From NCBI GenBank assembly GCA_028283245.1, contig JAPYNU010000059.1, forward strand, positions 1-36,150: 36,150 bases of DNA, in the 5' to 3' direction. This document shows, one piece after another, positions 7,419-15,222 of the stretch (position 1 is the stretch's first letter; every line of letters starts with the position of its first letter). The stretch is from Candidatus Aldehydirespirator catecholifindens (GTDB lineage: Bacteria; Actinomycetota; Acidimicrobiia; Acidimicrobiales; Aldehydirespiratoraceae). Made by a program: the position numbers and the translations under genes. Under the pieces are notes generated by a model. The model saw nothing but the letters and a program-made list of their open reading frames with translations, made no database searches and was not told where the DNA came from.

Positions 7419-8957
7419 ATGACCGTTGTGGCGGTAACTGTCGGTGCGCTTGCACTCGTTGCGGCGATGTTGCGATGGGTGCGAGTGTGCCAGCGCGAAC
7501 ACTACATCGCGGGTTCATGCCTTAGGTTCGCGCGACGCTGGATCCGAGCGCGTAAGCCGAATATATGCCTAGTGGTTGTTGGTGTTGTAGTGCTCAATGT
7601 CGGCTTGTGGGCTTGGGCGAGTAACAGGATAGATGCAGCTTCGTTAGCGGCCTTCGCTCTAGCCGGATGCGTAGCGGTGTTTCCGTGGTCAATGAGTGTG
7701 TTGGGTGAGCCGCGCTTGCGGTTCACTCGTCGCTTAGTGCGACTCTTGGCAGTCAGCGCGTTTTTGTGCTGCGTTACTGCAGTGTTGTTTGCCTTTGTTT
7801 TAGGGTGGGCTTTGGCTGTCGTGCTTACTGCTGTGCTTGTGCCAGCCGTTATTGATGTCGCCGCTACTTTGACCGCTCCGCTAGAGAAGCGGTTGCTGCT
7901 TTCCTTTCGGTGTCATGCCGAGTCTCGGCTGTCGGAGGTTTCCCCGCTGGTGATTGCAATTACGGGAAGCTGGGGGAAAACATCTACGAAACAGCATGTT
8001 CATCATCTCTTGTCGAGTGATGCGGCGGTGGTGGCTTCACCGGCTTCTTTCAACAATGAAGCTGGCCTTTCTAAGACCGTAAATGAGCATCTCACCGAAG
8101 GCACTGAGATATTCGTGGCTGAGATGGGCATGTATAAACCTGGTGAGATCAGACACATGTGCTCATGGATTAGACCACATATTGCAGTTATCACAGCGAT
8201 TGGTCCGATGCATCTTGAACGAGCGGGCTCGATTGAGAGCATTGTTGCTGCTAAAGCTGAAATTTTGGAGAGAGCAGAAACGGCGGTGCTCTGGGTTGAT
8301 GAGCCGCACCTCTCAGCGTTAGCGGATTCGTGTGGAGTGGGTCAAGTGTGGCGCGTCGGCGGTTCTGGAGGAGATCGTCTTGATGTAGAGGTAAAGGTAG
8401 TCAACGAAGAAATCTTGATAAGTCAGGGAGAGACAGAACTAGGTAGGTGCCTATCCACGAGCGGTGTGCATCCGAGCAACGTGGGATGTGCAGCAGCTGT
8501 TGCCTTAGCATACGGCACCCCTGTTGAGAGACTGGGCACCAAGCTAGCAACCTTGCAGAGCCCTGAACATCGCGCGGCCGTGAAGATGAGCCCAGAGGGG
8601 ATCGTCGTGATTGATGACACCTTCAACTCCAACCCAGTAGGTGCCGAGGCCGCTCTACGAATTCTCTGTCAGAGTGTCACCGGTAGGCGGATAGTCGTAA
8701 CCCCTGGAATGGTCGAATTAGGCGAAAAACAATATCGGTCAAATGCGAAATTAGCTTCCGCAATAGCAGAAGCTGGAGCCACCCTAGTAGTAGTTGGATG
8801 GACAAACCGTCGGGCGCTGTTAGAGGGTGCCCGGTGTTCTGGAGGCGCTGCGGTGACGGTTCGCAATCGCGGCGAGGCACGTCTTTGGGTCCGTGAAACT
8901 CTTGGCTCGGGCGACGGCGTACTGTGGGAGAACGATCTTCCCGACCATTATCCGTGA
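7419..8957 (+). CDS. Membrane-anchored Mur ligase (MurF-like)
   Basis: 512 residues. The first 150 or so hold about five hydrophobic helices (near 2-20, 50-68, 75-92, 105-125, 128-150). Then comes a Mur ligase central domain: ITGSWGKTSTK P-loop (181-191, K187), SFNNEAGLSKT, the acidic AEMGMYKPGEI, AVITAIGPMHLERAGS and an AKAEIL segment matching the carbamylated-lysine region. The C-terminal Mur domain has HRAAVK and VIDDTFNSNPVGAEAAL. Mur ligases join an amino acid or dipeptide to a carboxylate using ATP; the FNNE and DTFNSNP motifs are most MurF-like, and MurF adds D-Ala-D-Ala. The usual N-terminal UDP-MurNAc-binding domain is missing, so a lipid-linked or otherwise membrane-held acceptor is plausible. 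It lies directly upstream of ddl. No clear ribosome site precedes the ATG at 7419. Confidence 0.85.
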   Translation: MTVVAVTVGALALVAAMLRWVRVCQREHYIAGSCLRFARRWIRARKPNICLVVVGVVVLNVGLWAWASNRIDAASLAAFALAGCVAVFPWSMSVLGEPRLRFTRRLVRLLAVSAFLCCVTAVLFAFVLGWALAVVLTAVLVPAVIDVAATLTAPLEKRLLLSFRCHAESRLSEVSPLVIAITGSWGKTSTKQHVHHLLSSDAAVVASPASFNNEAGLSKTVNEHLTEGTEIFVAEMGMYKPGEIRHMCSWIRPHIAVITAIGPMHLERAGSIESIVAAKAEILERAETAVLWVDEPHLSALADSCGVGQVWRVGGSGGDRLDVEVKVVNEEILISQGETELGRCLSTSGVHPSNVGCAAAVALAYGTPVERLGTKLATLQSPEHRAAVKMSPEGIVVIDDTFNSNPVGAEAALRILCQSVTGRRIVVTPGMVELGEKQYRSNAKLASAIAEAGATLVVVGWTNRRALLEGARCSGGAAVTVRNRGEARLWVRETLGSGDGVLWENDLPDHYP

Positions 8958-9012
8958 TCGTCTCACAGCCGAATCGACCCTCGCTGTCGGTCAAGGTCGT
9001 ATAGTCGGGTGC

Positions 9013-10125
9013 ATGAGCGACAAAACGGTGGGCGTTGTCTTCGGCGGACAGTCTCCAGAGCACGATATAAGCATCCTTACTGGCCTTCAGGCAGCTCGCT
9101 CGCTTTCAGACAATGGGGTTGAAGTGTGCTGCCTCTACTGGACTAAGTCAGGTACATGGCAGAGAGTTCCTGTTACCACCGAAGCAGCCAACTTCCTAGA
9201 GCGAGAGGTCAAAGGGGCTTCACCGGTGTCTTTTAGGATCCCGGATGGCTTCAGCGAGCGGCGCTGGGGCCGAACCACTTCACTTGAAATTCAGACAGTT
9301 CTTAATTGCTGTCATGGCGGACCAGGAGAGGATGGGTCTCTTTCCGCACTTCTGATGATGGCAGGCATCCGTGTTGCCGGGCCGCGACCAGGTGCTGCAG
9401 CATTGGCTATGGACAAGTTGGCTTCAACTGCGGTGGCCGAATCGGAGGGCATCCCGATCATTGAGACAGTTCTGTGGTCACAACGGACGGACTCACTAGA
9501 TCGCTTGCCAGCGCGGCCATGGGTAGTGAAGCCCCGATGGGGTGGCTCATCAATCGATGTCGAAGCAGGGGTTGAGGACACTGCTACGGTTGACGCTCTA
9601 GCTCAGCGCGGTGTTGGTCGCTCTGGCGTGTTAGTCCAGCCATTCTTGAGTGGTTGGATTGACTTGAACGTAGCTGCCCGCACCCACCCAATTATTCAGT
9701 GCTCAGCGGTGGAGCGTCCACTCCTAGGCGAATCGGCTATTTTGGGATACAGAGAGAAATATTTGACAGGAGAAGCAGGTATGGAGTCTGCACTCCGTGA
9801 ACTCCCAGCAAAAATTCCTGAGAACGTGTTTAATGAGATCGTCAGCTATACAACGATTCTCATTGAAGCAATGGATTTGACAGGGGCACCCCGGTTCGAC
9901 TTTCTCTGGGATGGAGATACTAAAGTTGTTTTTTCTGAGGTAAACCCGATACCAGGTGCATGGGGGAACTATCTTTGGCGAGAAGCAGGATTAGAACCAG
10001 CAAATCTTTACAAGGATTTACTATCTGAAGCTGATGCTATTCCGGCAATTCCCTATCAATGGATTGCCTCTAGTGATGGTAGTGCTCTGCGAACAGCGGG
10101 CACTATTTCAGCAAAGTTGATATAG
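9013..10125 (+). CDS. ddl: D-alanine--D-alanine ligase
   Basis: About 370 residues from the ATG at 9013. A longer in-frame start at 8893 would overlap the MurF-like gene and adds residues unlike the family. ATP-grasp ligase forming D-Ala-D-Ala from two D-Ala and ATP in the cytosol. Visible motifs: FGGQSPEHDIS (E16), CCHGGPGEDGS, KPRWGGSS (S179), GYREKYL in the omega loop (K249, Y250), RFDF and EVNPIPGAWG. E16, S179 and Y250 match the Glu-Ser-Tyr triad of Escherichia coli DdlB (E15, S150, Y216). VanA-type D-Ala-D-Lac ligases have a His-containing omega loop instead, so D-Ala is the predicted second substrate. The next gene starts 3 bp after its stop. Base composition becomes AT-richer here. 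Confidence 0.9.
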   Translation: MSDKTVGVVFGGQSPEHDISILTGLQAARSLSDNGVEVCCLYWTKSGTWQRVPVTTEAANFLEREVKGASPVSFRIPDGFSERRWGRTTSLEIQTVLNCCHGGPGEDGSLSALLMMAGIRVAGPRPGAAALAMDKLASTAVAESEGIPIIETVLWSQRTDSLDRLPARPWVVKPRWGGSSIDVEAGVEDTATVDALAQRGVGRSGVLVQPFLSGWIDLNVAARTHPIIQCSAVERPLLGESAILGYREKYLTGEAGMESALRELPAKIPENVFNEIVSYTTILIEAMDLTGAPRFDFLWDGDTKVVFSEVNPIPGAWGNYLWREAGLEPANLYKDLLSEADAIPAIPYQWIASSDGSALRTAGTISAKLI

Positions 10126-10128
10126 CTC

Positions 10129-10935
10129 ATGGAAGCGCCAAGAGCAACCCCTTATGGAACCGACAGTTCCCTACGCGAGACAAGGCGTAGCATAGCCTCA
10201 AAACTTCTTCTGCGAGTCATTCGGCATCTTACCCGCCGGACCGCGCTGTTAGCTATTATTCTGAGTTGCCTAGCAGCGCTAATCGGTGTTCTTGTCGGGC
10301 CGTCGACCGCTGTCGGGCAAGTAATGCTTGTGGCTATGGGCATTTTTGTTTCGGTCGTTGTTCTGCCCGAAGTTCCCTATCGCTTGTGGAACGTAAAACC
10401 AATAGACTTGGCAGAGACTGTGCCTTCAGATCAGCTATTACATGCAAGTCGAGTGTTAGCTAAGGCAATTGACATCCAGTCTCGGCGTGCCCCACACAAC
10501 AGTATGCTACCTGAGAACCTCATAACAAATGTTTGGAATGAGGCACTCCAGATGTTATTAGAAATTGTTGATGATCCGTCCAAGGTATTATGCAATCTGG
10601 AGTACACGGCAAGAATAACACCTGCCACGGATAGCAATGCGTTGCAAAGAGTCGACACAACGATTCGGGCAGAGCGACATCTGCCTCGCGCGAAGGGTGG
10701 GCCTGTCTGGTTCAGTTACTGTTCCTGTCACCTGCCAACAGAAATCTTTCCATCAATCAAGATCATTCGGATCGTTCAAGCATATGCACTATTAGAACTT
10801 CCGGCCAAACAGTACTCCCCGTTGGCGCGGGTGCAGTCTTCTCGTGGAAGAGAGAGCATTGAAGCGTCGCCTCAATCGAGAGCCGGTGGTCTCGTACTCG
10901 TTGCTTTCAGATCCTCACATCATCCCACTTTCTAA
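10129..10935 (+). CDS. Unrecognised membrane protein in the Ddl/VanX-like cluster
   Basis: 268 residues with no family I recognise. Two adjacent hydrophobic helices (about 38-58 and 63-82: ALLAIILSCLAALIGVLV and VMLVAMGIFVSVVVLP) follow a basic N-terminus (RRSIASKLLLRVIRHLTRR). The remaining 180 residues are soluble-looking and include a CNLEYTARI strand and VWFSYCSCHLPTE. The layout suggests a hairpin in the membrane with a cytosolic C-terminal domain. It starts 3 bp after ddl and its last 30 codons overlap the VanX-like gene in another frame, which suggests coupling. Hand-counted GC over 10441-10620 is 79 of 180 (44 percent), clearly below the neighbouring genes, so lateral origin is possible. 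The final 20-30 residues may be non-conserved overlap. Confidence 0.65.
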   Translation: MEAPRATPYGTDSSLRETRRSIASKLLLRVIRHLTRRTALLAIILSCLAALIGVLVGPSTAVGQVMLVAMGIFVSVVVLPEVPYRLWNVKPIDLAETVPSDQLLHASRVLAKAIDIQSRRAPHNSMLPENLITNVWNEALQMLLEIVDDPSKVLCNLEYTARITPATDSNALQRVDTTIRAERHLPRAKGGPVWFSYCSCHLPTEIFPSIKIIRIVQAYALLELPAKQYSPLARVQSSRGRESIEASPQSRAGGLVLVAFRSSHHPTF

Positions 10936-11587
10936 GGTGCCGATTGGGGATGAATTACCTGAAACAGCAGCATTACCTAGTATAAGGCAGCCGTGTTTAA
11001 CTGCAAGCGAACCGCTTAATCTGTTATCTGAAGTAGCAGTTCTCGACGCGTATGGCATGCTTGGAGTCCTACCCGCTAGGTCTACTCGGCTTCGATCGGG
11101 GGTTATCAGTCGCTTGACAGAGGCTGAAGCTTTGTTCCCGAACGGGTTCACTCTCATCGTGCTTGATGGGTGGCGTTGTTTGCGGGAACAACAGCGTGTA
11201 TTGAAATATTATGGCTCTCAAGCAGGTGAGCTAGGATTCGTAGCTCCAGTTGACCCTAAAGGTGCTCGCCCCCCGCATACGACAGGCGGAGCTGTAGATC
11301 TAACCCTGTGCTGGCACGGCGTAGCTCTAGGGCTCGGCACGGACTACGACGCTTTCGTAGAAGCCTCTCGCCTCGAAACATTCGAGGATGGCAGTGACGA
11401 ACTGGTGCGGAGGCTTCGCCGCTTGTTGGCTAATGTTCTGGATTCCTGCGGGATGGTCTGCTACAGCAGTGAGTGGTGGCATTGGTCGTACGGAGATGAT
11501 GTTTGGGCAGCAGCGAGCGGTAGAGACGCTATCTATGAGATCTGGGAGTTGGAAGCTGAGAGTCGTCCCCTGAGTGGCGTGTCTTGA
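10844..11587 (+). CDS. VanX-like M15 family D-Ala-D-Ala dipeptidase / D,D-peptidase
   Basis: 247 residues from the GTG at 10844. A TTG at 10859 behind GGAAGAGAG and a GTG at 10886 are alternatives. Zinc and catalytic residues match the VanX pattern: DGWR (R111), H145-x6-D152 in PPHTTGGAVD, and E210-W-W-H213 in SEWWHWSYGD, the same H-x6-D and E-W-W-H spacings as VanX (H116, D123, E181, H184). No signal peptide is evident, which favours a cytosolic dipeptidase over a periplasmic carboxypeptidase. VanX-type enzymes hydrolyse free D-Ala-D-Ala. Its place three genes after a MurF-like ligase and two after Ddl suggests turnover or proofreading of the same dipeptide. It overlaps the upstream gene by 92 bp and ends 32 bp before tRNA-Val. 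Confidence 0.8.
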   Translation: MEERALKRRLNREPVVSYSLLSDPHIIPLSKVPIGDELPETAALPSIRQPCLTASEPLNLLSEVAVLDAYGMLGVLPARSTRLRSGVISRLTEAEALFPNGFTLIVLDGWRCLREQQRVLKYYGSQAGELGFVAPVDPKGARPPHTTGGAVDLTLCWHGVALGLGTDYDAFVEASRLETFEDGSDELVRRLRRLLANVLDSCGMVCYSSEWWHWSYGDDVWAAASGRDAIYEIWELEAESRPLSGVS

Positions 11588-11619
11588 ATGCTGGGCAGAC
11601 GCTAGGCTCGTTTGTTCAA

Positions 11620-11697
11620 GGGCGATTAGCTCAGCCTGGCTAGAGCGCTGCCTTCACACGGCAGAGGCCACTGGTTCAAGTCCAGTATCGCCCACCA
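11620..11697 (+). tRNA. tRNA-Val (anticodon CAC)
   Basis: The acceptor stem GGGCGAT (11620-11626) pairs with ATCGCCC (11687-11693), followed by discriminator A and an encoded CCA (11695-11697). The anticodon stem CTGCC/GGCAG encloses TTCACAC, giving anticodon CAC. The D-arm AGCTCAG..TGGCTAGAGC and T-arm GGTTCAAGTCC are standard. Confidence 0.97.
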
Positions 11698-11793
11698 GTG
11701 CTTCGTTGCTGCTTCGTCGCCGAAATCATGTCTTTGCAACCGTATTCGCAGTAAAAAGCTCCGGCGGATTGATTGAATAAGCATCTCAACAAT

Positions 11794-13203
11794 ATGAGTC
11801 TTCTGCTACGGCGTTGCCAACTGAGAATCTTGACCCGATATCTGCCTGCCAGCCTGCCAGCTTTCACTGTGCTGTGGATTTGCGCTGGCACGGCCGCGGC
11901 TCACGGTGTTGGTGGACGGCTGGATCTGCCGGTGCCGCTGTGGCAACTCGCTTGGGCTGCTTCGTTCGCAGTGGCTGCGTCTTTCGTGGCTTTGGGAATG
12001 TTCTGGAACAAACCCAAATTCCGTTCACTGTCGGCTGGGCGGATCCTGCCGCAGCCTTTTCAGGCTGCCTGCTGGCTGCTGTCACAACTAGCTGCAGCTT
12101 TCGGACTGTTTGCCTTAGGGGTGCTGCTTTACGCGGGTCTGGCTGGCAACACCAACCCTTCAGTGAACATCACACCCGTTGCGGTTTACATCATTTTCTG
12201 GGTGGGGATTCAAGCAGTGTCAGCCTTAGTGGGTGACGTCTGGTTGCGCATGAACCCGTTCATCACTATCTCCGATGCCGCCGCACGACTGTGGGCCCGG
12301 CTGAGGCACCGACCGGTCAGCGACTCCGAGCGTGGCGCTGGCAATCAGTGGTGGGCTGTTGGTGCAATCTTCGTGTTTTTGTGGCTTGAACTGGCTTATC
12401 ACGACAGCGCCAACATTCGTGTCTTGGGCTGGTACCTGACCGGCTATACCGTCGTCATGTTGGCTGGTGCCGCGATCTTCGGTCGGGGTTGGCTGCGTGA
12501 CGCTGAAGGCTTCGGCGTGTTGTTCACCAAACTGGCTGCTATGGCACCACTGCATCGCCACGACGGCGCTTTGCGTTTACGCACCCCGTTGGCTGGCCTA
12601 TCAGTGCTGGCCCAAAAGCCCGGCTCGGCGGCGTTTATTCTGGTTGTTTTGGGGTCTACCACCTTCGATGGCTTCAGCCGCACAACTCTGATGCAAGACA
12701 CCATCAGCAACCGTGTCGGCTGGGAGCGCACAGCATTCACCACTGTGGGGCTGGTTTTCGTGATACTCGCAGTGTTCGTGCTTTATCGGGCTGCTATTGC
12801 GGGCATGGCCATAATCACCGGAGACACCGAGAAAGAACTGAGCGCAGCGTTCGCTCCCTCGCTGATCCCCATCGCCGCGGCTTACACCATTGCCCACTAT
12901 TTCAGTTATCTGCTGCTTGAAGGCCAGATGCTTATCGCTCATCTCTCTGACCCGTTCGGCCGTGGCTGGGATCTGTTCGGCACAGCCACATACCGCGTTG
13001 ACTACACGGCTATCTCCACTGATGCCATCGCCTGGACACAGACTGCGGCTATAGCTGTCGGCCATGTGCTAGCAGTGGCGCTAGCGCACGACATAGCCCT
13101 AGAACGCTGGCCCAACAAGCTGGCGATGCGGTCGCAGTATCCGATGCTGGCAGCCATGATTGCCTACACCATTGTGGGCTTGCTGCTGCTCCTCGGACCA
13201 TAG
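11794..13203 (+). CDS. Polytopic membrane protein, AHG-start family
   Basis: About 469 residues from the ATG at 11794 (a TTG at 11773 is also in frame). A first hydrophobic segment ends in AAAHGVGGRLDLPVP, like a signal peptide or first helix followed by an exported HG..GR.DLP motif, and then roughly ten more hydrophobic segments. From memory, actinobacterial proteins with the same AHG-x-x-G-R-x-D-L-P-x-P opening are sometimes labelled fenitrothion hydrolase, a weakly founded name. I see no recognised catalytic motif. Charged loops such as RHRPVSDSERGAG and DTEKELS separate the helix groups. Function unknown; an inner-membrane transporter or enzyme is possible. Confidence 0.75.
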   Translation: MSLLLRRCQLRILTRYLPASLPAFTVLWICAGTAAAHGVGGRLDLPVPLWQLAWAASFAVAASFVALGMFWNKPKFRSLSAGRILPQPFQAACWLLSQLAAAFGLFALGVLLYAGLAGNTNPSVNITPVAVYIIFWVGIQAVSALVGDVWLRMNPFITISDAAARLWARLRHRPVSDSERGAGNQWWAVGAIFVFLWLELAYHDSANIRVLGWYLTGYTVVMLAGAAIFGRGWLRDAEGFGVLFTKLAAMAPLHRHDGALRLRTPLAGLSVLAQKPGSAAFILVVLGSTTFDGFSRTTLMQDTISNRVGWERTAFTTVGLVFVILAVFVLYRAAIAGMAIITGDTEKELSAAFAPSLIPIAAAYTIAHYFSYLLLEGQMLIAHLSDPFGRGWDLFGTATYRVDYTAISTDAIAWTQTAAIAVGHVLAVALAHDIALERWPNKLAMRSQYPMLAAMIAYTIVGLLLLLGP

Positions 13204-13210
13204 CTTCTGG

Positions 13211-13234
13211 TGACTGTATGCAGATGACTGTATG
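13211..13234. repeat. Short tandem duplication upstream of the M23 peptidase gene
   Basis: TGACTGTATG occurs at 13211-13220 and again at 13225-13234, a 14-bp period, in the gap between the membrane protein stop and the peptidase gene. Confidence 0.7.
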
Positions 13235-13313
13235 TACCGGTCTGGCTGCCTGGCTTAGTCGTTTCAGCCGAAAGGTATGCAACCTACGCCTCTGGGCTGT
13301 TGTCAGGTTTAGA

Positions 13314-14519
13314 ATGATCGTCGTGCTTCGGATGCGACGTCTTCCAGGCGCGACAGTCGTGATTGTGTCGGCTGCATTGTTGATGGCGACCGTGGCTTTA
13401 GCGCAAAACGAGCAGCGGATCGAAGATCTGCGACAACAGCGCGAGCAACTGGCACGCGACGCCGCCGATGTGGCTATGCAACTTGACGCTTTGAGCGCGG
13501 ATGACGCAGCGCTGCTGCAAGCGCTTGAAGAACTTGACGACTACATCAGCTTGCAACAGGCTCGTGTTCAAGCCACAGCCGAGTCGATCCTGGCAGCAGA
13601 GATCGAAGCTGAAACCGCTCAAGCCGAAGCCGAACAACACGAAGCCGAAATCGAAGCCGTCAAAGAGAGGCTGCGCCAGCGCGCAGTTGAGGCTTATGTG
13701 CAACCCGCTGTGGATGTTGTTGAGCAGTATTCGACCAGCTTCAACGAAGCGGCAGTGCGAATATTTCTGCTTGAGTTGGCTATCGGCAACGAGCTTGAGC
13801 TCACCGATGATCTGCGCACCGCGGAAGCTCAACTTGAGGTGTTGCACCAGCAGGCACTTGACCGTGCTGCCGACGCGCAGCAGCAGAGGCAAGCCCAGCA
13901 ACAACAACTCGCAGAACTCGAATCAGCGCGGGCTGCGGCTGTGGAGCTACGCGCCGAGATCCGTGCTCGCATCAACGAGTGGAACAGTCTCTCCGAAGAG
14001 ATCGAACGCTCCGATCGGCAGATGGAAAACGAGATCCGTCGCATCGAGGAAGAGATCCGTCGCCGGGAGGAAGAAGCCCGACGCCGTGCCATCGAAGAAG
14101 AGCGACGCTTATTCGAAGCCGAGAACGGGCCGTTCTTGCTAGTGGCTTGGCCCGCAGTAGGCGATAAAACGTCAGGTTTCGGGCCGCGAGTTCACCCGAT
14201 ATTCGGTGGGGTTCGTCAGCACAACGGCATTGACCTCAACGGCAACACTGGTGACCCGGTTCGTGCAGCACGTTCCGGCGAAGTGATCCTTGCGGGAGCG
14301 CGCACAGGTTTCGGCAACACCATCGTGATTTATCATGGTCACGGTTACAGCACCCTCTACGCCCATCTGAGCCGTATCGAGGTTTCAGAGAACCAGCAGG
14401 TTCAAAGCGGTGATCGCATCGGAGCAGTCGGATCAACTGGCTGGTCCACAGGCCCGCATCTTCATTTCGAGTTGCGTATCGACGGTCGGGCAGTGGATCC
14501 CACGCCGTATCTGCCTTGA
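13314..14519 (+). CDS. Coiled-coil M23 (LytM-type) metallopeptidase, EnvC-like
   Basis: About 401 residues from the ATG at 13314 (AGG 6 nt upstream); the ATG at 13332 is a close alternative. A signal peptide (basic MRRLPG, then VVIVSAALLMATVALAQ) directs export. Residues from about 30 to 280 form long Gln/Glu/Arg/Ala-rich coiled coils with heptad character, broken by a short globular stretch (AYVQPAVDVVEQYS). The C-terminal 120 residues are an M23 domain with both zinc motifs, HNGID (H-x3-D) and HLHFE, so it should be active. Such proteins cut peptidoglycan cross-bridges or activate amidases during cell separation. Its stop overlaps the start of the thiamine pyrophosphokinase gene (TTGA). Confidence 0.9.
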   Translation: MIVVLRMRRLPGATVVIVSAALLMATVALAQNEQRIEDLRQQREQLARDAADVAMQLDALSADDAALLQALEELDDYISLQQARVQATAESILAAEIEAETAQAEAEQHEAEIEAVKERLRQRAVEAYVQPAVDVVEQYSTSFNEAAVRIFLLELAIGNELELTDDLRTAEAQLEVLHQQALDRAADAQQQRQAQQQQLAELESARAAAVELRAEIRARINEWNSLSEEIERSDRQMENEIRRIEEEIRRREEEARRRAIEEERRLFEAENGPFLLVAWPAVGDKTSGFGPRVHPIFGGVRQHNGIDLNGNTGDPVRAARSGEVILAGARTGFGNTIVIYHGHGYSTLYAHLSRIEVSENQQVQSGDRIGAVGSTGWSTGPHLHFELRIDGRAVDPTPYLP

Positions 14520-15166
14520 TCCGGCAGCGCTCAACCACTGCACTGGTGGTGACATCGTGGCCGTCGAGCGACATCAAGCCACTACCAGTGCTGCCAGAGG
14601 CGGACTTGGTGGTAGCCGCTGACGGCGGTTTGGAGGTACTGCGCCAAGCAGATCGTCGGGTTCATGCTTTGGTGGGCGACATGGACAGCATCGAAGCGGA
14701 GTCACTTGCTTGGGCACAGTCCTCAGGCGCAGAGATCATCACGCATTCAACCCGCAAAGACTTCACCGATCTCGAACTAGCGATAGAGCACGCTTGCAGT
14801 CGGGCCGAAGCTGTTCATGTGATCGCGTCAGTTTCGGGGCGTCTTGATCATGCAATAGCCAATCTGCTGATCCTGGCTTCGCCTCACTGGGCAGACACGG
14901 ATGTCACAGCGACCGTCGACGCTGCTCATATCGAAGTGGTGCGCGGCTCACACAGTCTGCACGCCGAGGTCGGTGAGACAGTGTCGCTGCTGGCAGTTGG
15001 TGCGCGGTGCCGAGTTCTGCAGACCTGCGGACTCGAATATCCGCTTCTCGACGAATGGCTTGAACCGGCTTCGGCTCGTGGAGTGTCCAACGTAATCACC
15101 GACTCGCCAGCAACAATCAACGTTGTTGAAGGAGTTCTGTTGGCGGTCATTCCCGTCTGCACCTGA
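14516..15166 (+). CDS. Thiamine pyrophosphokinase
   Basis: 216 residues from a TTG at 14516 that overlaps the upstream TGA. Cytosolic enzyme transferring pyrophosphate from ATP to thiamine to make TPP. Family motifs in order: AADGGLE, LVGDMDSIE (the GD-x-DS metal site), STRKDFTDLELAI (KD-x-TD) and SGRLDHAIANL, followed by the C-terminal beta-sandwich thiamine-binding domain with VSLLAVG and GLEYPL. All expected catalytic acidic residues are visible. No thiamine riboswitch was seen upstream, as expected for a gene whose start overlaps its neighbour. It converges on the ABC ATPase gene across a 56-bp gap filled with a 14-bp tandem repeat. Confidence 0.9.
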   Translation: MIRQRSTTALVVTSWPSSDIKPLPVLPEADLVVAADGGLEVLRQADRRVHALVGDMDSIEAESLAWAQSSGAEIITHSTRKDFTDLELAIEHACSRAEAVHVIASVSGRLDHAIANLLILASPHWADTDVTATVDAAHIEVVRGSHSLHAEVGETVSLLAVGARCRVLQTCGLEYPLLDEWLEPASARGVSNVITDSPATINVVEGVLLAVIPVCT

Positions 15167-15176
15167 CGAACCCGTA

Positions 15177-15218
15177 TCTGAGGGTTTGAATCTGACGGCT
15201 TGAATCTGAGGGTTTGAA
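15177..15218. repeat. Three tandem 14-bp repeats
   Basis: TCTGAGGGTTTGAA at 15177-15190, TCTGACGGCTTGAA at 15191-15204 and TCTGAGGGTTTGAA at 15205-15218 fill the gap between two convergent genes. No hairpin terminator is apparent in them. Confidence 0.9.
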
Positions 15219-15222
15219 GGGC

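Noticed and set aside
8893..9012. 40-residue N-terminal extension of Ddl
   Set aside because: It overlaps the MurF-like gene, is unlike Ddl N-termini, and the ATG at 9013 puts the GGQSPEH motif at the normal distance.
6655..11587. A classical VanHAX vancomycin-resistance operon
   Set aside because: No VanH-type lactate dehydrogenase or VanRS regulators are present, and the ligase has the Tyr-containing omega loop of D-Ala-D-Ala ligases.
11620..11697. tRNA-Val as the integration site of a genomic island containing the cassette
   Set aside because: The cassette lies on the 5' side of the tRNA, no integrase gene is present, and I found no second copy of the tRNA 3' end in the window.
13398..13907. 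Minus-strand open frame across the M23 coiled-coil region
   Set aside because: It is the Leu-rich shadow produced by the Gln/Glu-rich coiled coil on the other strand.
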